A stretch of 64,000 nt of DNA from Sulfitobacter sp. 20_GPM-1509m (GCF_000620505.1 NZ_JIBC01000006.1:1-64000), one strand, 5' to 3'; counted from the stretch's first letter, positions 16,945 through 26,564 are shown. The notes: a model not told the origin generated them from the sequence alone. A program made the numbers and translations.

Positions 16945-17598
16945 ATGACAAACTTTGAAATGCGCCGCACGGTGATGGTTGATACGCAAGTGCGGCCTTC
17001 GGATGTGACGAAGTTTCCGATTATCGAAGCCATGCTTTCCGTCGCCCGCGAAGATTTTGTGCCCGTGGCACAGCGGGAAGCGGCCTATATGGGCGAGAAC
17101 ATTGATCTGGGGGCAGGGCGCGTGGTTCTCGAGCCGCGGACACTGGCCAAGATGCTGGACGTGCTGGACATCGGCAATGACGAACTGGTGCTGGATATAG
17201 GGGTAGGCTATGGCTATTCCTCTGCGGTGATCGCGCATATGGCCGAAGCTGTTGTTGCCGTTGAAGAAGACGAGGATCTGGCGCGCGAAGCCCAGGAGGC
17301 GCTGATGACCGCAGGCGCGGACAATGTTGCCCTGCACACCGGCCCGCTCGCCGAAGGCGCGGCACAGCATGGTCCCTATGATGTCGTGATCGTTCAGGGT
17401 GGCGTGGCGCGCTTGCCGCAGGCTTTGCTGGACCAGATCAAGGATGGCGGTCGCATCGCCTGCCTGTTCATGGACGGCGCGCTGGGCGAAGTGCGCGTTG
17501 GTTACAAGATTGATGGACGGATCTCGTGGCGCAATGCGTTTAATGCAGGGGCGCCCGTTCTGCCCGGTTTCGAGGCGCACAGCCAGTTCCAGCTGTAA
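16945..17598 (+). CDS. Protein-L-isoaspartate O-methyltransferase family
   Basis: The 217-residue protein has the N-terminal substrate motif ('VDTQVRPSDVTKFPIIEAML', 'REDFVPVAQREAAY') and the SAM-binding Rossmann motif 'LVLDIGVGYGYSSAVIAHMA' (about residues 82-101). It belongs to the short alphaproteobacterial Pcm-like group found directly upstream of tolC. True isoaspartate repair activity is uncertain in that group. The tolC gene starts 81 bases downstream on the same strand, so the two may be co-transcribed. Confidence 0.85.
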   Translation: MTNFEMRRTVMVDTQVRPSDVTKFPIIEAMLSVAREDFVPVAQREAAYMGENIDLGAGRVVLEPRTLAKMLDVLDIGNDELVLDIGVGYGYSSAVIAHMAEAVVAVEEDEDLAREAQEALMTAGADNVALHTGPLAEGAAQHGPYDVVIVQGGVARLPQALLDQIKDGGRIACLFMDGALGEVRVGYKIDGRISWRNAFNAGAPVLPGFEAHSQFQL

Positions 17599-17679
17599 TT
17601 GCGTCTCCGGGCGGACCGAAGACGTTGCAATCAGATCAAGCCGGTGTGGAATACACCGCATGTTGAGGACGAATTCGAG

Positions 17680-19119
17680 ATGAAAACACCTGTGAGACGC
17701 TTTTCCGGTTCTGTCCTGAGTTTTGCGTTCGCCGTCGGTGTCGCCTTCGCCGCGCCTGCGCGTGCGGACACTTTGGCGGATGCCATGGCTGGCGCTTATA
17801 CAAGATCCGGTCTGCTGGACCAGAACCGCGCCTTGCTGCGCGCGGCTGACGAGGATGTCGCTTCGGCTCAGGCATTGCTGCGACCGATCGTGAACTGGTC
17901 TGCCAGCATCGACCACACCTTTGGGACCGCGGGTTCGTCCAACACCAATATTTTCGGCATCACTTCGTTCAACCGGGGCTCGCTTCAGGACACGTCGACG
18001 ACGATGGGCATCGTGGCACAGATGCTGGTCTATGATTTCGGGGCATCCGCGTCGCGCATTGAAGCCGCGAAAGAGGTTGTTCTGGCGACGCGGGCGTCGC
18101 TGTTGTCGATCGAACAACAAGTGCTGTTGCGGGCTGTCTCGGCGTATATGACGGTCCGGCAGTCCTATGAATTCGTCGCCTTGCGCGAGAACAACCAGCG
18201 TCTGCTGACGCAGGAACTGCGCGCTGCAAGAGACCGGTTCGAGGTGGGTGAAGTGACCCGCACCGATGTCTCGCTGGCCGAGGCGCAGCTGGCTTCTGCC
18301 CGCAGCGGTGTGGCTGCGGCCAAACGCGATCTGGCCCAGGCCATTGAATTCTATCGCAATGTGGTCGGGACCGAGCCGGGGCAACTGGCACCGCCGCCCA
18401 GCCTGCCGCGCACCGAAAGCAATGTGGAAAAGGCCAAGGCCCTTGCGATGCGCCTGCACCCCGATTTGCGGGCAGCGCAGCACCAGGTGGCTGCCAATGA
18501 TCTGCTCGTGGTCGCCACCGGCCGCGACATGTACCCCACGGTGACCTTGAACGGCGGGCTCTCGGTGACCGAGAACTTTGACAACGACAATTTCCGCCGG
18601 GCCGGTACAGTGGGCATCGGAGTGGGCGGCCCGATTTATCAGGGCGGTCGTTTGTCGTCGTCCAACCGCGCGGCGATGGCAAATCGTGACGCAGCCCGCA
18701 GCAATCTGCACGTGGTGCAGAAGAACCTGGCCGAAGGCGTTGGCAATGCGATTGCGGACTTGCAAGCGCTGATCGCCCAATCCCAAGCCAGCGAACAGCA
18801 GGTGCGTGCGGCAAGTGTCGCATTCACCGGTGTACGCGAAGAGGCAACTCTGGGCGCGCGGACTACGCTGGACGTGCTCGATGCTGAACAGACGCTTCTG
18901 GATGCACAGGCACTGCGCATTCAGGCGCAGGCGCAGGTCTATGTTGCGGCTTATGCGGTTCTGGCCTCGATGGGGCTGCTCACAGCGCAGCAATTGGGCC
19001 TGAACGTGCAGATCTATGACCCCGAAGCCTATTACAATATGGTCAAGACCGGGCCCGCCAAGAACACCAAGCAAGGCAAGCAGCTGGACCGCGTCCTCAA
19101 GGCGCTGGGCAAAAACTGA
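17680..19119 (+). CDS. tolC: TolC-family outer-membrane efflux protein
   Basis: The protein of 479 residues begins with a signal peptide (MKTPVRRFSGSVLSFAFAVG, cleavage near ARADT) and shows two tandem OEP repeats of long helices ('LLDQNRALLRAADEDVASAQ', 'RFEVGEVTRTDVSLAEAQLA' and in the second half 'EEATLGARTTLDVLDAEQTL'). It is the outer-membrane channel for type I secretion and RND or MFS efflux. The start at 17680 places the signal peptide at the N-terminus. No inner-membrane partner lies next to it, which is normal for the shared TolC. Confidence 0.93.
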   Translation: MKTPVRRFSGSVLSFAFAVGVAFAAPARADTLADAMAGAYTRSGLLDQNRALLRAADEDVASAQALLRPIVNWSASIDHTFGTAGSSNTNIFGITSFNRGSLQDTSTTMGIVAQMLVYDFGASASRIEAAKEVVLATRASLLSIEQQVLLRAVSAYMTVRQSYEFVALRENNQRLLTQELRAARDRFEVGEVTRTDVSLAEAQLASARSGVAAAKRDLAQAIEFYRNVVGTEPGQLAPPPSLPRTESNVEKAKALAMRLHPDLRAAQHQVAANDLLVVATGRDMYPTVTLNGGLSVTENFDNDNFRRAGTVGIGVGGPIYQGGRLSSSNRAAMANRDAARSNLHVVQKNLAEGVGNAIADLQALIAQSQASEQQVRAASVAFTGVREEATLGARTTLDVLDAEQTLLDAQALRIQAQAQVYVAAYAVLASMGLLTAQQLGLNVQIYDPEAYYNMVKTGPAKNTKQGKQLDRVLKALGKN

Positions 19120-19207
19120 CGGAAAAAGACCGACAATTTTTCACGCCTGTTGTGAGAATCTTTGGTTCGCGGTAGACTGCGGGCTGAGGTGAGAGTGGAA
19201 AAACAAT

Positions 19208-20182
19208 ATGCCTGATGCAGTGACCAACGCCGAGGTCGAGGACGTTCTGTCGTCTATTCGCCGCCTGGTGTCCGAAGACCGACGCGTCCCCGCCGAAGAA
19301 AAGCCCAAGGCCAAGACCGATCGTCTGGTTTTGACGCCAGCCCTGCGCGTGGCGGAAGCGCCCCGGCACAAGGAAAACGAGGGTGCGCCCCGTGCAGCGG
19401 ATGGCACCGAGGATCAGGACGGCATTGAGCTTCATCGCTCCCACGAAGATACTGACGCCGATGCGGTGATCGACGCCTTGATGGCGCAAGAGCATGGCGC
19501 GCAAGAGGATGGTGCCCCTGAATTGGCTGGCAACGACGAAGTCGGCGCTGATCTGGACCTTGCCGATGGCGAAACCGACGCGGACCGTGAAGAAATCGAG
19601 GACCACGCTGCCTCTGACGGGACTGACGACAGCGAAGACACTGCGCAGACTGATCACGCGTCTGGCCTGACGGATGGCCGGACCCTGCACGAAGTGTTTC
19701 GTGCCGTGGATGCTCAAGAGGCCGAAGCCGCCGCCCTGCGCGATGTGCCCGAATATCGTGGACCCAGCACCGCAGCGATGAACGCACAAAGCCTGAGCGC
19801 AAAGATTGCCGTTCTGGAAGAGGTGATTGCACGGACGGATGACCAGTGGGAGCCCGATGGTCCAGGCCGTGACGATTACGCTGGCACCGAGCCGCCCGCG
19901 ATGGCGTGGGAAGATGCAGCAGAAGATGGTGTATCCGAAGATGTCGCCGATGCCGCACCCGAGGCCACGTTGTTTACAGGGCAAGGACCGCGTCGCGACA
20001 CCTCGGCGGACAGTTTGAACACGGATGAGGACATCCTGGACGAGGATGCCCTGCGCGATCTGGTGTCCGACATCGTACGGCAAGAGTTGCAGGGCGCTTT
20101 GGGTGAACGCATCACCCGCAATGTCCGCAAACTGGTGCGCCGCGAGATCCATCGCGCCTTGGCCGCGCAGGAGCTGGAATAA
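19208..20182 (+). CDS. PopZ-like (DUF2497-like) acidic protein
   Basis: The 324-residue protein has three parts: a short N-terminal helix 'EVEDVLSSIRRLVSEDRRVP', a long, very acidic Asp/Glu-rich low-complexity middle (about residues 60-260), and a C-terminal helical domain 'DEDALRDLVSDIVRQELQGA' then 'LGERITRNVRKLVRREIHRA'. That plan (N-terminal helix, acidic disordered linker, C-terminal oligomerisation helices) is that of the polar organizer PopZ. Similarity of the terminal segments is moderate, so the call is tentative. It is followed by convergent cobQ with only 10 bases between. Confidence 0.55.
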   Translation: MPDAVTNAEVEDVLSSIRRLVSEDRRVPAEEKPKAKTDRLVLTPALRVAEAPRHKENEGAPRAADGTEDQDGIELHRSHEDTDADAVIDALMAQEHGAQEDGAPELAGNDEVGADLDLADGETDADREEIEDHAASDGTDDSEDTAQTDHASGLTDGRTLHEVFRAVDAQEAEAAALRDVPEYRGPSTAAMNAQSLSAKIAVLEEVIARTDDQWEPDGPGRDDYAGTEPPAMAWEDAAEDGVSEDVADAAPEATLFTGQGPRRDTSADSLNTDEDILDEDALRDLVSDIVRQELQGALGERITRNVRKLVRREIHRALAAQELE

Positions 20183-20192
20183 CGCAGGGGGC

Positions 20193-21647
20193 CTAGACCT
20201 CTGCCGCCAGCCTTAACAGCAGATCAATGTCCATATGCGCCTCAAGGTGCTGTGCCAGCGCGTCCAGCGTGTCATCGACCATCTGGTCGTAAGACAGGTC
20301 GCTGCGTTGGCCCAGTTGGTCTAGAAAGGCGCTGCGATAGGCGTCTGATCCGAAAATACCGTGCAAATAGCACCCTTTGACCCGTCCTGTGGCGTTCGCG
20401 GCCCCTGCGGCCACGCCGCCCATGTCCAGCCATGCGCGGTCCGTGTCGGGGCCGGTGGTTTCGCCCATGTGAATTTCATAGCCCGTCAGGGCCGTGCCGC
20501 TGGCCGTGTCCACGCCGGTGCGCAAGGCCAGCGTTTTCAACGGCGCCAGCGTTGTGTGCACGTCCAGCAATCCCAGGCCCGCGACCGTGGCTGCAGGTCC
20601 CTCGACGCCTGCGGGGTCGGCAATGGTCTGCCCCAGCATCTGATAGCCCCCGCACAGCCCCATCACATGGCCGCCGCGCCGGACGTGGGCCGCAATGTCG
20701 ATGTCCCAGCCTTCGGCACGCAAACAGGCCAGATCGGCGATGGTGGACTTGCTGCCGGGCAACAGGATCACATCCGCATCGGCGGGCAGGGGCGTGCCGC
20801 GCTGGATCAGGCGCAGGTCCACATGCGGCTCGGCCGCCAGCGGGTCCAGATCGTCAAAGTTCGAGATGCGCGGCAACACCGGCACAGCAACGACCAGCCC
20901 CGCGCCGCTGCCAGCGCGGGCGGGCAGGTCCAGGACATCCTCGGCCGGCAGGCGATGGGCGGCGTCGAACCACGGCAACACGCCCAACGACGGCCAACCT
21001 GTCCGATGCGCAATATCGGTCAGCCCGTCGTCGAACAGGCTGGGGTCGCCGCGAAACTTGTTGATGGCAAAGCCGCGGATCAGCGCGCGGTCGGTGTCGT
21101 CCAGAACGGCGTGGCTGCCCACCAGTTGCGCGATCACCCCGCCGCGGTCGATGTCACCCATCAGGATCACGGGCACACCTGCGGTCACGGCAAAGCCCAT
21201 GTTGGCAATGTCGCCCTTGCGCAGGTTGGTCTCGGCAGGACTGCCCGCACCCTCGACCAGGACCAGATCGGCCTGCGCGGCCAACCTGCGAAAGCTGTCC
21301 AGCACGGGGGCCATCAGCGCACCGCGTTCTCGGCCAAAAGCGCGGGCTTCCTGGGTGCCGATGACCTTGCCCTGCACGATCAGCTGCGCGCCGGTCTCGC
21401 TTTGCGGTTTCAGCAGCACGGGGTTCATGTCCACGTGCGGGGGCACACCCGCCGCGCGGGCCTGAAGCGCCTGCGCGCGGCCGATCTCGCCACCTTCGGG
21501 GGTGACGGCGGCGTTGTTGGACATGTTCTGTGGCTTGAACGGGCGCACCACCATGCCGCGTCGCACGCAGGCCCGTATAAGGCCCGCGACGACCATGGAT
21601 TTGCCGACGTTGCTGCCGGTGCCCTGGATCATGATTGCACGTGTCAT
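20193..21647 (-). CDS. cobQ: Cobyric acid synthase CobQ
   Basis: The 484-residue enzyme amidates four side chains of adenosylcobyrinic a,c-diamide with glutamine and ATP. The N-terminal P-loop-like motif is [10 protein letters not shown] (about residues 8-17), followed by '[20 protein letters not shown]' and '[14 protein letters not shown]'. The C-terminal class I glutaminase-like domain has the nucleophile elbow '[10 protein letters not shown]' near residue 335 and a late '[11 protein letters not shown]' with its His. The start MTRAIMIQG at 21647 is the family start. It stands apart from other cob genes in this window. Confidence 0.96.
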   Translation of the reverse strand: MTRAIMIQGTGSNVGKSMVVAGLIRACVRRGMVVRPFKPQNMSNNAAVTPEGGEIGRAQALQARAAGVPPHVDMNPVLLKPQSETGAQLIVQGKVIGTQEARAFGRERGALMAPVLDSFRRLAAQADLVLVEGAGSPAETNLRKGDIANMGFAVTAGVPVILMGDIDRGGVIAQLVGSHAVLDDTDRALIRGFAINKFRGDPSLFDDGLTDIAHRTGWPSLGVLPWFDAAHRLPAEDVLDLPARAGSGAGLVVAVPVLPRISNFDDLDPLAAEPHVDLRLIQRGTPLPADADVILLPGSKSTIADLACLRAEGWDIDIAAHVRRGGHVMGLCGGYQMLGQTIADPAGVEGPAATVAGLGLLDVHTTLAPLKTLALRTGVDTASGTALTGYEIHMGETTGPDTDRAWLDMGGVAAGAANATGRVKGCYLHGIFGSDAYRSAFLDQLGQRSDLSYDQMVDDTLDALAQHLEAHMDIDLLLRLAAEV

Positions 21648-21744
21648 GGCGCACTGCGTTGCATTCAGGCAGGCCCAAGGCAAGAGGCCGCGCACCCTGC
21701 AAGTCGAAAATCTGCAATCGCGGGATCTGTGGCCGTCGCACAAC

Positions 21745-21780
21745 AAAAAAACGCGCCCAGCAGAGGGCGCGTTTTTTTAA
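21745..21780 (-). terminator. Rho-independent terminator
   Basis: Arms acgcgccc and gggcgcgt around 'agcaga' are flanked by A-run on one side and T-run on the other, so it can work in both directions. It lies just downstream of the 106-residue protein gene (minus strand) and separates it from cobQ. Confidence 0.9.
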
Positions 21781-21805
21781 TTTCAGCAGCGGTTGGTCGT
21801 ATGGA

Positions 21806-22126
21806 TCAGGCAGCTTCGGCCTGTTGCGCGGCATTGCGACGTTCGCTTTCTTCGCGCGACAGCGCAACCGAGGTGCGAACACCCTTGCCGACAAATTCCA
21901 TCAGGCCCGACACCACACGTTCGTTGGGGTCGATGCCTGCACAGCTCAACACTTCGCGACCGTCGCGCGAACGTGCCCAGCGGGCGATCTGTTCCGGACC
22001 ATTGCCATACTTCTTGTCGTCAGCGATTGCGTCGTCCAGAGCAGCCAACACAACGGCTGCAAAGAGTTTACGTGCACGGTTGCCTTGCTCGTTATTGAAG
22101 GCTGTGCCGTCAACGAAGTCGTTCAT
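21806..22126 (-). CDS. Conserved small roseobacter protein (DUF6280-like)
   Basis: The 106-residue protein starts MNDFVDGTAFNNEQGNRARK and ends in an Ala/Glu-rich tail. I recognise it as a conserved Rhodobacteraceae protein, possibly the one named DUF6280, but no function is known to me. The start at 22126 follows 'aaggaaggacgaag'. It has its own strong terminator and shares a 217-base divergent region with efp. Confidence 0.75.
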   Translation of the reverse strand: MNDFVDGTAFNNEQGNRARKLFAAVVLAALDDAIADDKKYGNGPEQIARWARSRDGREVLSCAGIDPNERVVSGLMEFVGKGVRTSVALSREESERRNAAQQAEAA

Positions 22127-22343
22127 TCTTCGTCCTTCCTTTATTCTTGCTCTTGTCTTTTCGGCGTGAAGCTTCTTATGACCCATCCACGTCGATTCGG
22201 ATACCCCGATATTGCATAGCGTCCATGCGTTAGGCGCATATCTGCCGCAGTGCAGCGCAGAAGATAGCCGTGTTGCGCGAGGCAGCGCATCAATATATAG
22301 GGTGCTTCACTTCTTCATCAACCTTTTGCCGTGGTTTACCCTC

Positions 22344-22907
22344 ATGCCTAAAATTAACGGAAACGAAATCCGCCCCGGAAACGTGCTTGAACATAACGGC
22401 GGCCTGTGGGCGGCTGTGAAGGTCGACCATGTAAAGCCCGGAAAAGGCGGTGCTTTTGCACAAGTCGAAATGCGCAACCTGCGCAACGGCACCAAGCTGA
22501 ACGAACGCTTCCGGTCCGCGGACAAGGTCGAGCGTGTCCGGCTTGAGCAAAAAGATCAGCAGTTCCTTTACGAAGAAAACGGGATGCTGGTCGTTATGGA
22601 CATCGAAACCTACGAGCAGGTCCAGCTGCCCGCCGAACTGCTGGGCGAGCGTCGCCCGTTCCTGCAGGACGGCATGACCATTGTCGTGGAATTCCACGAA
22701 GAGGAGGCGTTGAACGCAACGCTGCCGCAGAAAGTCACCTGCAAGATCGTCGACACCGAGCCTGTGGTCAAAGGTCAGACCGCTGCCAACAGCTTTAAGC
22801 CCGCGATTCTGGACAATGGCGTCAAGGTCATGGTGCCGCCCTTCGTGGGCAACGACGAAGACATCATCGTGAACACCGAAACCATGGAATACGCAGAACG
22901 CGCGTAA
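22344..22907 (+). CDS. efp: Translation elongation factor P
   Basis: The 187-residue protein has the three beta-barrel domains of EF-P, which relieves ribosome stalling at polyproline. The tip loop of domain I reads 'VKPGKGGAF', with Lys at position 34, the residue beta-lysylated by EpmA in enterobacteria; Arg32-type rhamnosylation is not expected because residue 32 is Pro. The C-terminal signature is '[20 protein letters not shown]'. The start MPKINGNEI follows a weak ribosome site. A strong terminator follows. Confidence 0.97.
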   Translation: MPKINGNEIRPGNVLEHNGGLWAAVKVDHVKPGKGGAFAQVEMRNLRNGTKLNERFRSADKVERVRLEQKDQQFLYEENGMLVVMDIETYEQVQLPAELLGERRPFLQDGMTIVVEFHEEEALNATLPQKVTCKIVDTEPVVKGQTAANSFKPAILDNGVKVMVPPFVGNDEDIIVNTETMEYAERA

Positions 22908-22931
22908 GCTTCTGGTTTCAGGTTTGATTGG

Positions 22932-22966
22932 AAACACCCGCCCTTCGTGGCGGGTGTTTTCTTTTT
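22932..22966 (+). terminator. Rho-independent terminator of efp
   Basis: Arms aacacccgcc and ggcgggtgtt with loop 'cttcgt' are followed by 'ttctttt'. It starts 25 bases after the efp stop. Confidence 0.92.
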
Positions 22967-23008
22967 GGGGCTCTGCCCCAGACCCCGGGATATTTCAGGC
23001 CAAAAGAA
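22967..23008 (+). repeat. Intergenic repeat, copy A
   Basis: 'ggggctctgccccagacccc' followed by 'gggatatttcaggccaaaag' forms a small hairpin (ggggc..gcccc) joined to a conserved GGGATATTT-GCCAAAAGAA tail. Copies B and C lie at 40384-40440 and 49817-49873. This copy sits between convergent efp and ygfZ. Confidence 0.7.
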
Positions 23009-23016
23009 ACGCAGGT

Positions 23017-23754
23017 TCAGTCCAGTCTGCGCACCGTTGCATCTGCCGCCTGCATGTCGCCATTTGCGCGGTCAAAGCGCAGATAGGCCAGCGCGCGGTC
23101 GCCTGCGCGGCTGTGCAGGGTGCCAGCGGGTTTGCCGTTGGTGGTGATCTCGGCGCCCGGCTCTGCAGGGCCGTCCACATGGACCTGTGCCAGTCCTTTG
23201 CGCAGTTCGGTTTTGTGTTTCATCCGCGCGGTAACCTCCTGGCCGACGTAGCAGCCCTTGCGGAAATCAACGCCGTTGAGGCGCTCGAATCCAACTTCGA
23301 GGATAAACGTGTCGGGGTGCAGTTCACGGCCGGCGCTGGGGACAAGGTTTTCGACGTACAAGGCGGTCCAGTCGGTGGTGTCGTCTGTCTGTGGCGCGTC
23401 CCGGTAGGCACGCCAGCCCAGGGCAGGGTGGCGCGGGTCGGGCAGGGCGTCGTCCGGGCGGTCGCCCAGACCGCGGTGGAGGTGCAGCCCGGTTTGCGCA
23501 AGCGTCACATCGGCGCGCAGTTTGTACATCGACAGGCGTTGCATCAACGCAGGCGCTTGCGTGGCATCCGCATCCAGCAGCACGTCATCGCCATCTGCCT
23601 TGAGGAAGAAATCGGCGATATACTTGCCTTGCGGCGTCAGCAGGGCGGCATACACCAGCCCCTGATCCAGTTTCTTGACGTCGTTGGTCACCAGACCTTG
23701 CAAAAAGTCGCGGGTGTCGGCGCCGCTGAGGCGCAGGATCGTGCGGTCTGTCAT
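23017..23754 (-). CDS. ygfZ: Folate-binding Fe-S protein YgfZ
   Basis: The 245-residue protein has the YgfZ/GcvT-like fold and the family signature K-G-C-Y-x-G-Q-E ('RKGCYVGQEVTARM', about residues 163-176). YgfZ binds tetrahydrofolate and supports repair or assembly of some Fe-S enzymes such as the tRNA-modifying MiaB. The start MTDRTILRLSGADTRDFLQG at 23754 excludes a frame that continues across the divergent glycosyltransferase gene. It is transcribed away from that gene with 67 bases between starts. Confidence 0.93.
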   Translation of the reverse strand: MTDRTILRLSGADTRDFLQGLVTNDVKKLDQGLVYAALLTPQGKYIADFFLKADGDDVLLDADATQAPALMQRLSMYKLRADVTLAQTGLHLHRGLGDRPDDALPDPRHPALGWRAYRDAPQTDDTTDWTALYVENLVPSAGRELHPDTFILEVGFERLNGVDFRKGCYVGQEVTARMKHKTELRKGLAQVHVDGPAEPGAEITTNGKPAGTLHSRAGDRALAYLRFDRANGDMQAADATVRRLD

Positions 23755-23821
23755 GGGTGGCTCCCTTTGGGTGTCTTGTGACATATAACAGTCGAAACTG
23801 CAGGAAAAAGGGGGCAGGCCC

Positions 23822-24490
23822 ATGCGCGCACCGATATCTGTCGTGATCCCGACGCTGGACGCGGCCCCGCAACTGGCCGCCTGCCTTGCAGCGTTGGTGG
23901 AGGGGCTGGAGGCCGGGCTGATCCGTGAGTTGATCGTGTCGGATGGCGGATCGGGCGATGACACCATTGCGCTGGCCGATGCCTGGGGGGCGCAGGTGGT
24001 CAGCGGGCCTGCGTCACGGGGCGGGCAGTTGCGGCGCGGGGTTGCTGCGGCGCAAGGGCACTGGGTGCTGGTGTTGCACGCAGACACGGTGTTGCAGGAG
24101 GGGTGGTCCAGCGTAGTGGCCGAGCATCTGAACAGCAGCACATGCGCGGGATGGTTTCGCCTGCGGTTTGATCGTGGCGGGCGGTTCGTGGCGGGCTGGG
24201 CCAATCTGCGCAGCCGTCTTGGGCTGCCCTATGGGGATCAGGGGCTGTTGTTGCCGCGCAGCCTGTACGATGCGGTGGGCGGCTATGCCGATCAGCCGCT
24301 GATGGAGGACGTCGCCATGGCGCGCAGCCTGCGCGGCAGGCTGGTGCGGCTGGACGCGGTGGCGGTGACCAGCGCCGCGAAATACCGCCAACAGGGGTGG
24401 GTGCGACGCGGGGCGCGCAACCTTTGGACGCTGGTGCGTTATGCCTGCGGTGTGTCGCCTGCGCGGTTGGCGCAGGCCTATCGTCGTTAG
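23822..24490 (+). CDS. GT2 glycosyltransferase, TIGR04283 (arsenosugar) type
   Basis: The 222-residue protein is a GT-A family 2 glycosyltransferase: 'ISVVIPTLDAAPQLAACLAA' at the N-terminus, 'ELIVSDGGSGDDT' and the metal motif 'LVLHADTVL' near residue 83, then 'GDQGLLLPRSLYDAVGG'. The pattern is that of TIGR04283, a group placed with arsenosugar biosynthesis or with undefined glycolipid synthesis. No arsenic genes (arsM, arsS) lie nearby, so the substrate is open. It ends four bases into the convergent ABC exporter gene. Confidence 0.82.
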   Translation: MRAPISVVIPTLDAAPQLAACLAALVEGLEAGLIRELIVSDGGSGDDTIALADAWGAQVVSGPASRGGQLRRGVAAAQGHWVLVLHADTVLQEGWSSVVAEHLNSSTCAGWFRLRFDRGGRFVAGWANLRSRLGLPYGDQGLLLPRSLYDAVGGYADQPLMEDVAMARSLRGRLVRLDAVAVTSAAKYRQQGWVRRGARNLWTLVRYACGVSPARLAQAYRR

Positions 24491-26400
24491 CCGAACAGAC
24501 GTTCGCGCATCCGTGCCAGAATGCCGGGACGCGGGTCCGAAGGCCCATCAAAGCGCGGCGCTGGCCGACGGGACCCGGCCACATCGATCACGGTTTTGCC
24601 GTCCTGGAATTGCAGGCGGTACAGGTCCGCATAGATGCCGCCACGCGCAAGCAATTCGTCGTGGTTGCCCTGGTCGATGACCTTGCCACGGTCCATCACG
24701 ATGATCTTGTCGGCCCCGCGAATGGTAGACAGGCGGTGCGCGATCACGATGGTGGTGCGGCCTGCGGCCAGACGGTCCAATGCTTCCTGCACCACGTGTT
24801 CGGATTGGGCATCCAGGGCCGAGGTGGCCTCGTCCAAAAGCAGGATCGGTGTGTCGCGCAGCAGGGCGCGGGCGATCACGACACGCTGGCGCTGGCCGCC
24901 CGACAGGGCCGAGCCGCGCGGACCGACGTGGGTGTCCAGCCCATCGGGCAGCTTGGTCAGGAAGTCCGAGACATGGGCTGCGTCCAGCACCTCCTTGAGC
25001 CGTGCGTCCGACACGTCGGTGCGCCCAAGCAGGATGTTCTCGCGCAGGGTCTCGTCGAACAACAGCGCTTCCTGGGTGACCACCGAAAACAGGCTGCGCA
25101 ATTCGTGCAACTTCATTTCCGCCGCTGGCACGCCCCCGATTTTCACAACGCCTTTTTGCGGATCGACCAGACGTGTCAGCAGGTTGAAGATGGTGGACTT
25201 GCCCGCCCCCGATGCGCCAACCAGAGCCGTGGTCTTGCCGGGAGCGGCCACCAGGCTGAGATCGTGCAGCACGGTGGTGTTGCCGTAGGCCAGCGTGACG
25301 TTTTCCAGCGCAATTTCGGGCGTACCCGTCGGCACCGGCTTGGGTGCCTTGGCCGATTTCAGGTTCACCGGCGCGTCCAGCAATTCCTTGATCCGCTCGA
25401 TGGCAGCGGCGGCGACCTGCCACAGACCGCTCATCGCGCCCAGGCGACGCAGCGGGTCAAAGGCAAAGCCCATGGCGGTGAAAAAGGTCATGAACTGGCC
25501 AATGGTCTTGTCACCGGCAATGATCTCGGCCCCGCCATAGAGGATCACGGCCATGAAACCCGCGCCTGACATGATGTCGATCATCGCGGGAATGGCAGCG
25601 CCGCCAAAGGCGGTGCGCACTTCGGTGCGCACGAAGCGATCCGTCAGACCGCGATATTGCGTCGACTGGTAATCCTCGAGCGCGTTCAGCTTGATCTGAA
25701 CGATGCCGTGAAACACTTCGTCCAGACGGGTGGACAGGTTGGCCCCCAGATCGCGGGCGTTGCGGGCATGGCGGCGCACATAGCGTTGCGCCATCGCGGC
25801 CGGCAACACCAGCAGGGGCGTGCCCACGCAGGCGAGCAAGGCCCAGATCGGGTCAACGCTGATGGCCACGCCGATCAGCACGATCAGCCCGATGAAATCA
25901 CGGCCCGCACCTGTGATGATGGCGCGCCATACATCGCCCACGGCGTTCACGTCCTGCTGCACCCGTTGGATCAGGAAACCGGGCGGGTGCGATTGGTGGA
26001 ATGCACCGTCAAGTTTCATCATGTGATCCAGCAGGTCGATTCGCAGAGCGGCCGCAGTCTTTTGCGCGATCCGCGTCAGCAGCACCTTTTGCACCACCGA
26101 GGACACCGCGCGCACCACGAAGATCCCCACCAGCAGCACACCGACCCAGATCAGCATGTCGCCGTTGCCCTGCACAAAGACAGTGTCGAACATCGGTTGC
26201 ATCATCCACGACAACGCGCCCAGCATCGACCCTTCGATGATCATGAACATCACCGCCACGACCAAGGTGGGCACATGTCGCTTGAGATAGTTCTGCCACA
26301 ACCAGGTCATCAGGTGGCTCGAAGCATAGTTGACAGGTGCCGTCGCAGGCGCTGCAAGCGGCTGTGCGGGGGCTGGTGTCTTTTCGGGGGATGTTGTCAC
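24487..26400 (-). CDS. MsbA-like ABC exporter (fused TMD-NBD)
   Basis: The 637-residue half transporter has six membrane helices (about residues 35-320) and a nucleotide-binding domain: Walker A GASGAGKST (about 393-401), signature LSGGQRQRV (about 498-506), Walker B 'ILLLDEATSALD' (about 515-526) and the H-loop 'IVIAHRLST'. Closest in look to MsbA/lipid-A or multidrug exporters that work as homodimers. The N-terminus has an Ala/Pro-rich cytoplasmic extension of about 25 residues. Whether it moves lipid A core or drugs cannot be read. Confidence 0.92.
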   Translation of the reverse strand: MTTSPEKTPAPAQPLAAPATAPVNYASSHLMTWLWQNYLKRHVPTLVVAVMFMIIEGSMLGALSWMMQPMFDTVFVQGNGDMLIWVGVLLVGIFVVRAVSSVVQKVLLTRIAQKTAAALRIDLLDHMMKLDGAFHQSHPPGFLIQRVQQDVNAVGDVWRAIITGAGRDFIGLIVLIGVAISVDPIWALLACVGTPLLVLPAAMAQRYVRRHARNARDLGANLSTRLDEVFHGIVQIKLNALEDYQSTQYRGLTDRFVRTEVRTAFGGAAIPAMIDIMSGAGFMAVILYGGAEIIAGDKTIGQFMTFFTAMGFAFDPLRRLGAMSGLWQVAAAAIERIKELLDAPVNLKSAKAPKPVPTGTPEIALENVTLAYGNTTVLHDLSLVAAPGKTTALVGASGAGKSTIFNLLTRLVDPQKGVVKIGGVPAAEMKLHELRSLFSVVTQEALLFDETLRENILLGRTDVSDARLKEVLDAAHVSDFLTKLPDGLDTHVGPRGSALSGGQRQRVVIARALLRDTPILLLDEATSALDAQSEHVVQEALDRLAAGRTTIVIAHRLSTIRGADKIIVMDRGKVIDQGNHDELLARGGIYADLYRLQFQDGKTVIDVAGSRRPAPRFDGPSDPRPGILARMRERLFG

Positions 26401-26564
26401 GATGTTTGTTTTACACGCGGCACTGGGCTGCGGTCCTCGTGGTTTTGGTTGACCTCCGGTGTACTTGGCGAACAGGCCCCGTGCAAGCGCACAAGCAGTC
26501 CAATGGCGATTGACGCCGCGCCTCGCTGGCGTAGTGTGCCCACGATAAGTCTCAGGAGCCTCTC

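Noticed and set aside
16777-19074. 765-codon open frame antisense to pcm and tolC
   Set aside because: Same reason: two clear genes on the other strand, and a low-information His/Arg-rich translation.
20361-22169. 602-codon forward frame across cobQ and the 106-residue gene
   Set aside because: cobQ has full family motifs on the minus strand and the frame crosses a strong terminator.
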